Shown in pieces: positions 63,033 to 64,000 of a DNA stretch of 64,000 nucleotides. The notes under the pieces were generated by a model. That model ran no database searches and was not told the origin of the DNA. It saw only the letters and a list, made by a program, of their open reading frames with translations. The position numbers and the translations under genes were made by a program. The DNA is taken from contig NZ_CP079107.1 of the NCBI RefSeq assembly GCF_019285735.1, forward strand, positions 1,488,001 to 1,552,000, written 5' to 3'. This stretch comes from Paeniglutamicibacter sp. Y32M11 (GTDB lineage Bacteria; Actinomycetota; Actinomycetes; Actinomycetales; Micrococcaceae). The stretch's first letter is position 1; every line of letters starts with the position of its first letter.

Positions 63033-64000
63033 CTACTTGGCCGCGGACATTTCCTCGGCCAGCGCTACCAGGGTGCGCACCGAAGATCCGGTGCCATTCT
63101 TATGGGTGTATCCGAAGGGTGCCGACTCGTTAAATGCGGGACCGGCAATGTCCATATGGGCCCACGGAATCTTGACCCCATCGACCTCACCTACGAACTC
63201 ATTCAAGAACACCGCTGCGGTCATCATGCCGCCCATGCGCTCACCGATGTTGGCCAGATCGGCAACCTGAGAATCGATGGTGGCGCGCAGTTCCTCGGGA
63301 AGCGGCATGGCCCATGCACCCTCGCCGGCACGGGTAGCGGCGGCAACCACGGCATCACGTAGTGTGTCATCGCCCATGATTCCGGCGGTGCGAAGGCCGA
63401 GAGCGACCATCTGGGCGCCGGTCAGGGTGGCGATATCAATCAACGCGTCGGGCTTTTCGAGGCTAGCTGCCGCCAGTCCATCACCCATGACCAAACGGCC
63501 CTCGGCGTCGGTGTTGAGTACCTCGACGGTCTTGCCACCGAACATGGTGATCACATCGCCCGGGCGGGTGGAGGCACCACCTGGCATGTTTTCCGCAAGG
63601 CAGAGCCATCCGGTGACCTTGATCGGCAGGCCAAGAGCGGCAATGGCGGTAACGGTCTGGAAGACTGTTGCTGCGCCGGCCATGTCCGACTTCATGGCGT
63701 GCATGCCGGCGGCCGGCTTGATGGAGATTCCGCCGGTGTCGAAGGTGATGCCCTTGCCGACCAACGCTAGGTGCTTGGTGGCCTTGGCGGGGGAGTACTC
63801 GACCTTGACCATGCGTGGCTTGCGTACCGAGCCTCCGCCGACGCCCATAAGGCCGCCGTAGCCATCCTTCTCAAGCTTCTTCTCGTCGATGATCGTGACC
63901 TTCAGGCCTGCGCCCTTGGTGGTGTCCTTAACTTCTTGGGCGAAGGACTCCGGGTACAAGACGTTGGGAGCGGTGTTGACCAGATCGCGCGTGGCGCGCA
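63033..64000 (-). CDS. pepA: Leucyl aminopeptidase PepA, C-terminal part (5' end outside window)
   Basis: The catalytic domain of an M17 cytosol aminopeptidase, open to the window edge (the visible start reads ARDLVNTAPNVLYPESFAQ in frame). Metal-binding motifs are GKGITFDTGGISIKP, MKSDMAGAATVF, and the family signature NTDAEGRLVMGDGL, with a catalytic Arg. It trims N-terminal residues from peptides in the cytoplasm and usually forms hexamers. The last residues are LVALAEEMSAAK. It is on the same strand as lpd and E2 but 291 bp upstream of lpd. Confidence 0.96.
   Translation of the reverse strand, partial: RATRDLVNTAPNVLYPESFAQEVKDTTKGAGLKVTIIDEKKLEKDGYGGLMGVGGGSVRKPRMVKVEYSPAKATKHLALVGKGITFDTGGISIKPAAGMHAMKSDMAGAATVFQTVTAIAALGLPIKVTGWLCLAENMPGGASTRPGDVITMFGGKTVEVLNTDAEGRLVMGDGLAAASLEKPDALIDIATLTGAQMVALGLRTAGIMGDDTLRDAVVAAATRAGEGAWAMPLPEELRATIDSQVADLANIGERMGGMMTAAVFLNEFVGEVDGVKIPWAHMDIAGPAFNESAPFGYTHKNGTGSSVRTLVALAEEMSAAK

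Noticed and set aside
1-64000. Mobile elements, CRISPR, tRNA or prophage
   Set aside because: No transposase, integrase, spaced repeats, tRNA cloverleaf or phage genes were recognised; gene content and base use look uniform.

Overview
The window is a contiguous piece of an actinobacterial chromosome of moderately high G+C. Its content and order (Rv2175c next to a polyprenyl synthase, glnA2-glnE-glnA1, lipB-lipA-DUF4191, wag31-type divIVA, pdtaS, polyphosphate glucokinase, no ftsA) are typical of Actinomycetota. The Lys-type MurE motif and overall style point to Micrococcaceae (Arthrobacter, Glutamicibacter or Paeniglutamicibacter-like). I cannot fix the genus from sequence alone. I found no phage, transposase, CRISPR array, tRNA or rRNA; this is core chromosome.

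Layout. 1-4837: the 3' end of secA, a convergent Rv3235-like gene, a LysM membrane protein, an uncharacterised gene, and a SAF-domain/CpaE-like ATPase pair. 4921-11236: a large NAD-dependent glutamate dehydrogenase and the sensor kinase PdtaS. 11333-16483: a four-LysM lytic transglycosylase, an Rv2175c-like regulator, a polyprenyl synthase, DinB and a DUF3040 protein. 17045-37409: the complete division and cell wall cluster mraZ-rsmH-ftsL-ftsI-murE-murF-mraY-murD-ftsW-murG-murC-ftsQ-ftsZ-pgeF-sepF-yggT-divIVA-lspA-rluD. 37517-43745: dnaE, an SRPBCC gene, hisD and nrdR. 43869-46798: ppgK, map, a SPOR-like gene and panB. 46934-53335: the nitrogen block glnA2-glnE-cupin-glnA1. 53615-58868: an RDD protein, DUF4191, lipA, lipB, a kinase-like protein and OsmC. 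59051-64000: a small membrane protein, the 2-oxoacid dehydrogenase E2, lpd and the C-terminal part of leucyl aminopeptidase.

How it works together. The dcw block makes lipid II (MurC-F, MraY, MurG), polymerises it at the septum (FtsW, FtsI) and assembles the divisome (FtsZ, SepF, FtsQ, FtsL) and polar machinery (DivIVA). The nitrogen block pairs an adenylylatable glutamine synthetase (GlnA1) with its adenylyltransferase GlnE and a paralogue, GlnA2, that lacks the adenylylated tyrosine. LipB and LipA make the lipoyl cofactor needed by the E2 encoded 3 kb away, and Lpd reoxidises it.

No obviously new multi-gene system is visible. The most interesting signals are regulatory. There are phased short-repeat arrays in front of three cell envelope genes: 10-bp units before the LysM gene, 9-bp MtrA-like units before the transglycosylase, and 10-bp MraZ-type units before mraZ with an inverted second array upstream. 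Others are an mraW-type RNA hairpin before rsmH, a GlnR-type box before glnA1, a perfect secA terminator built into the coding sequence of the convergent gene, and ten genes with a TAnnnT element placed for leaderless transcription.
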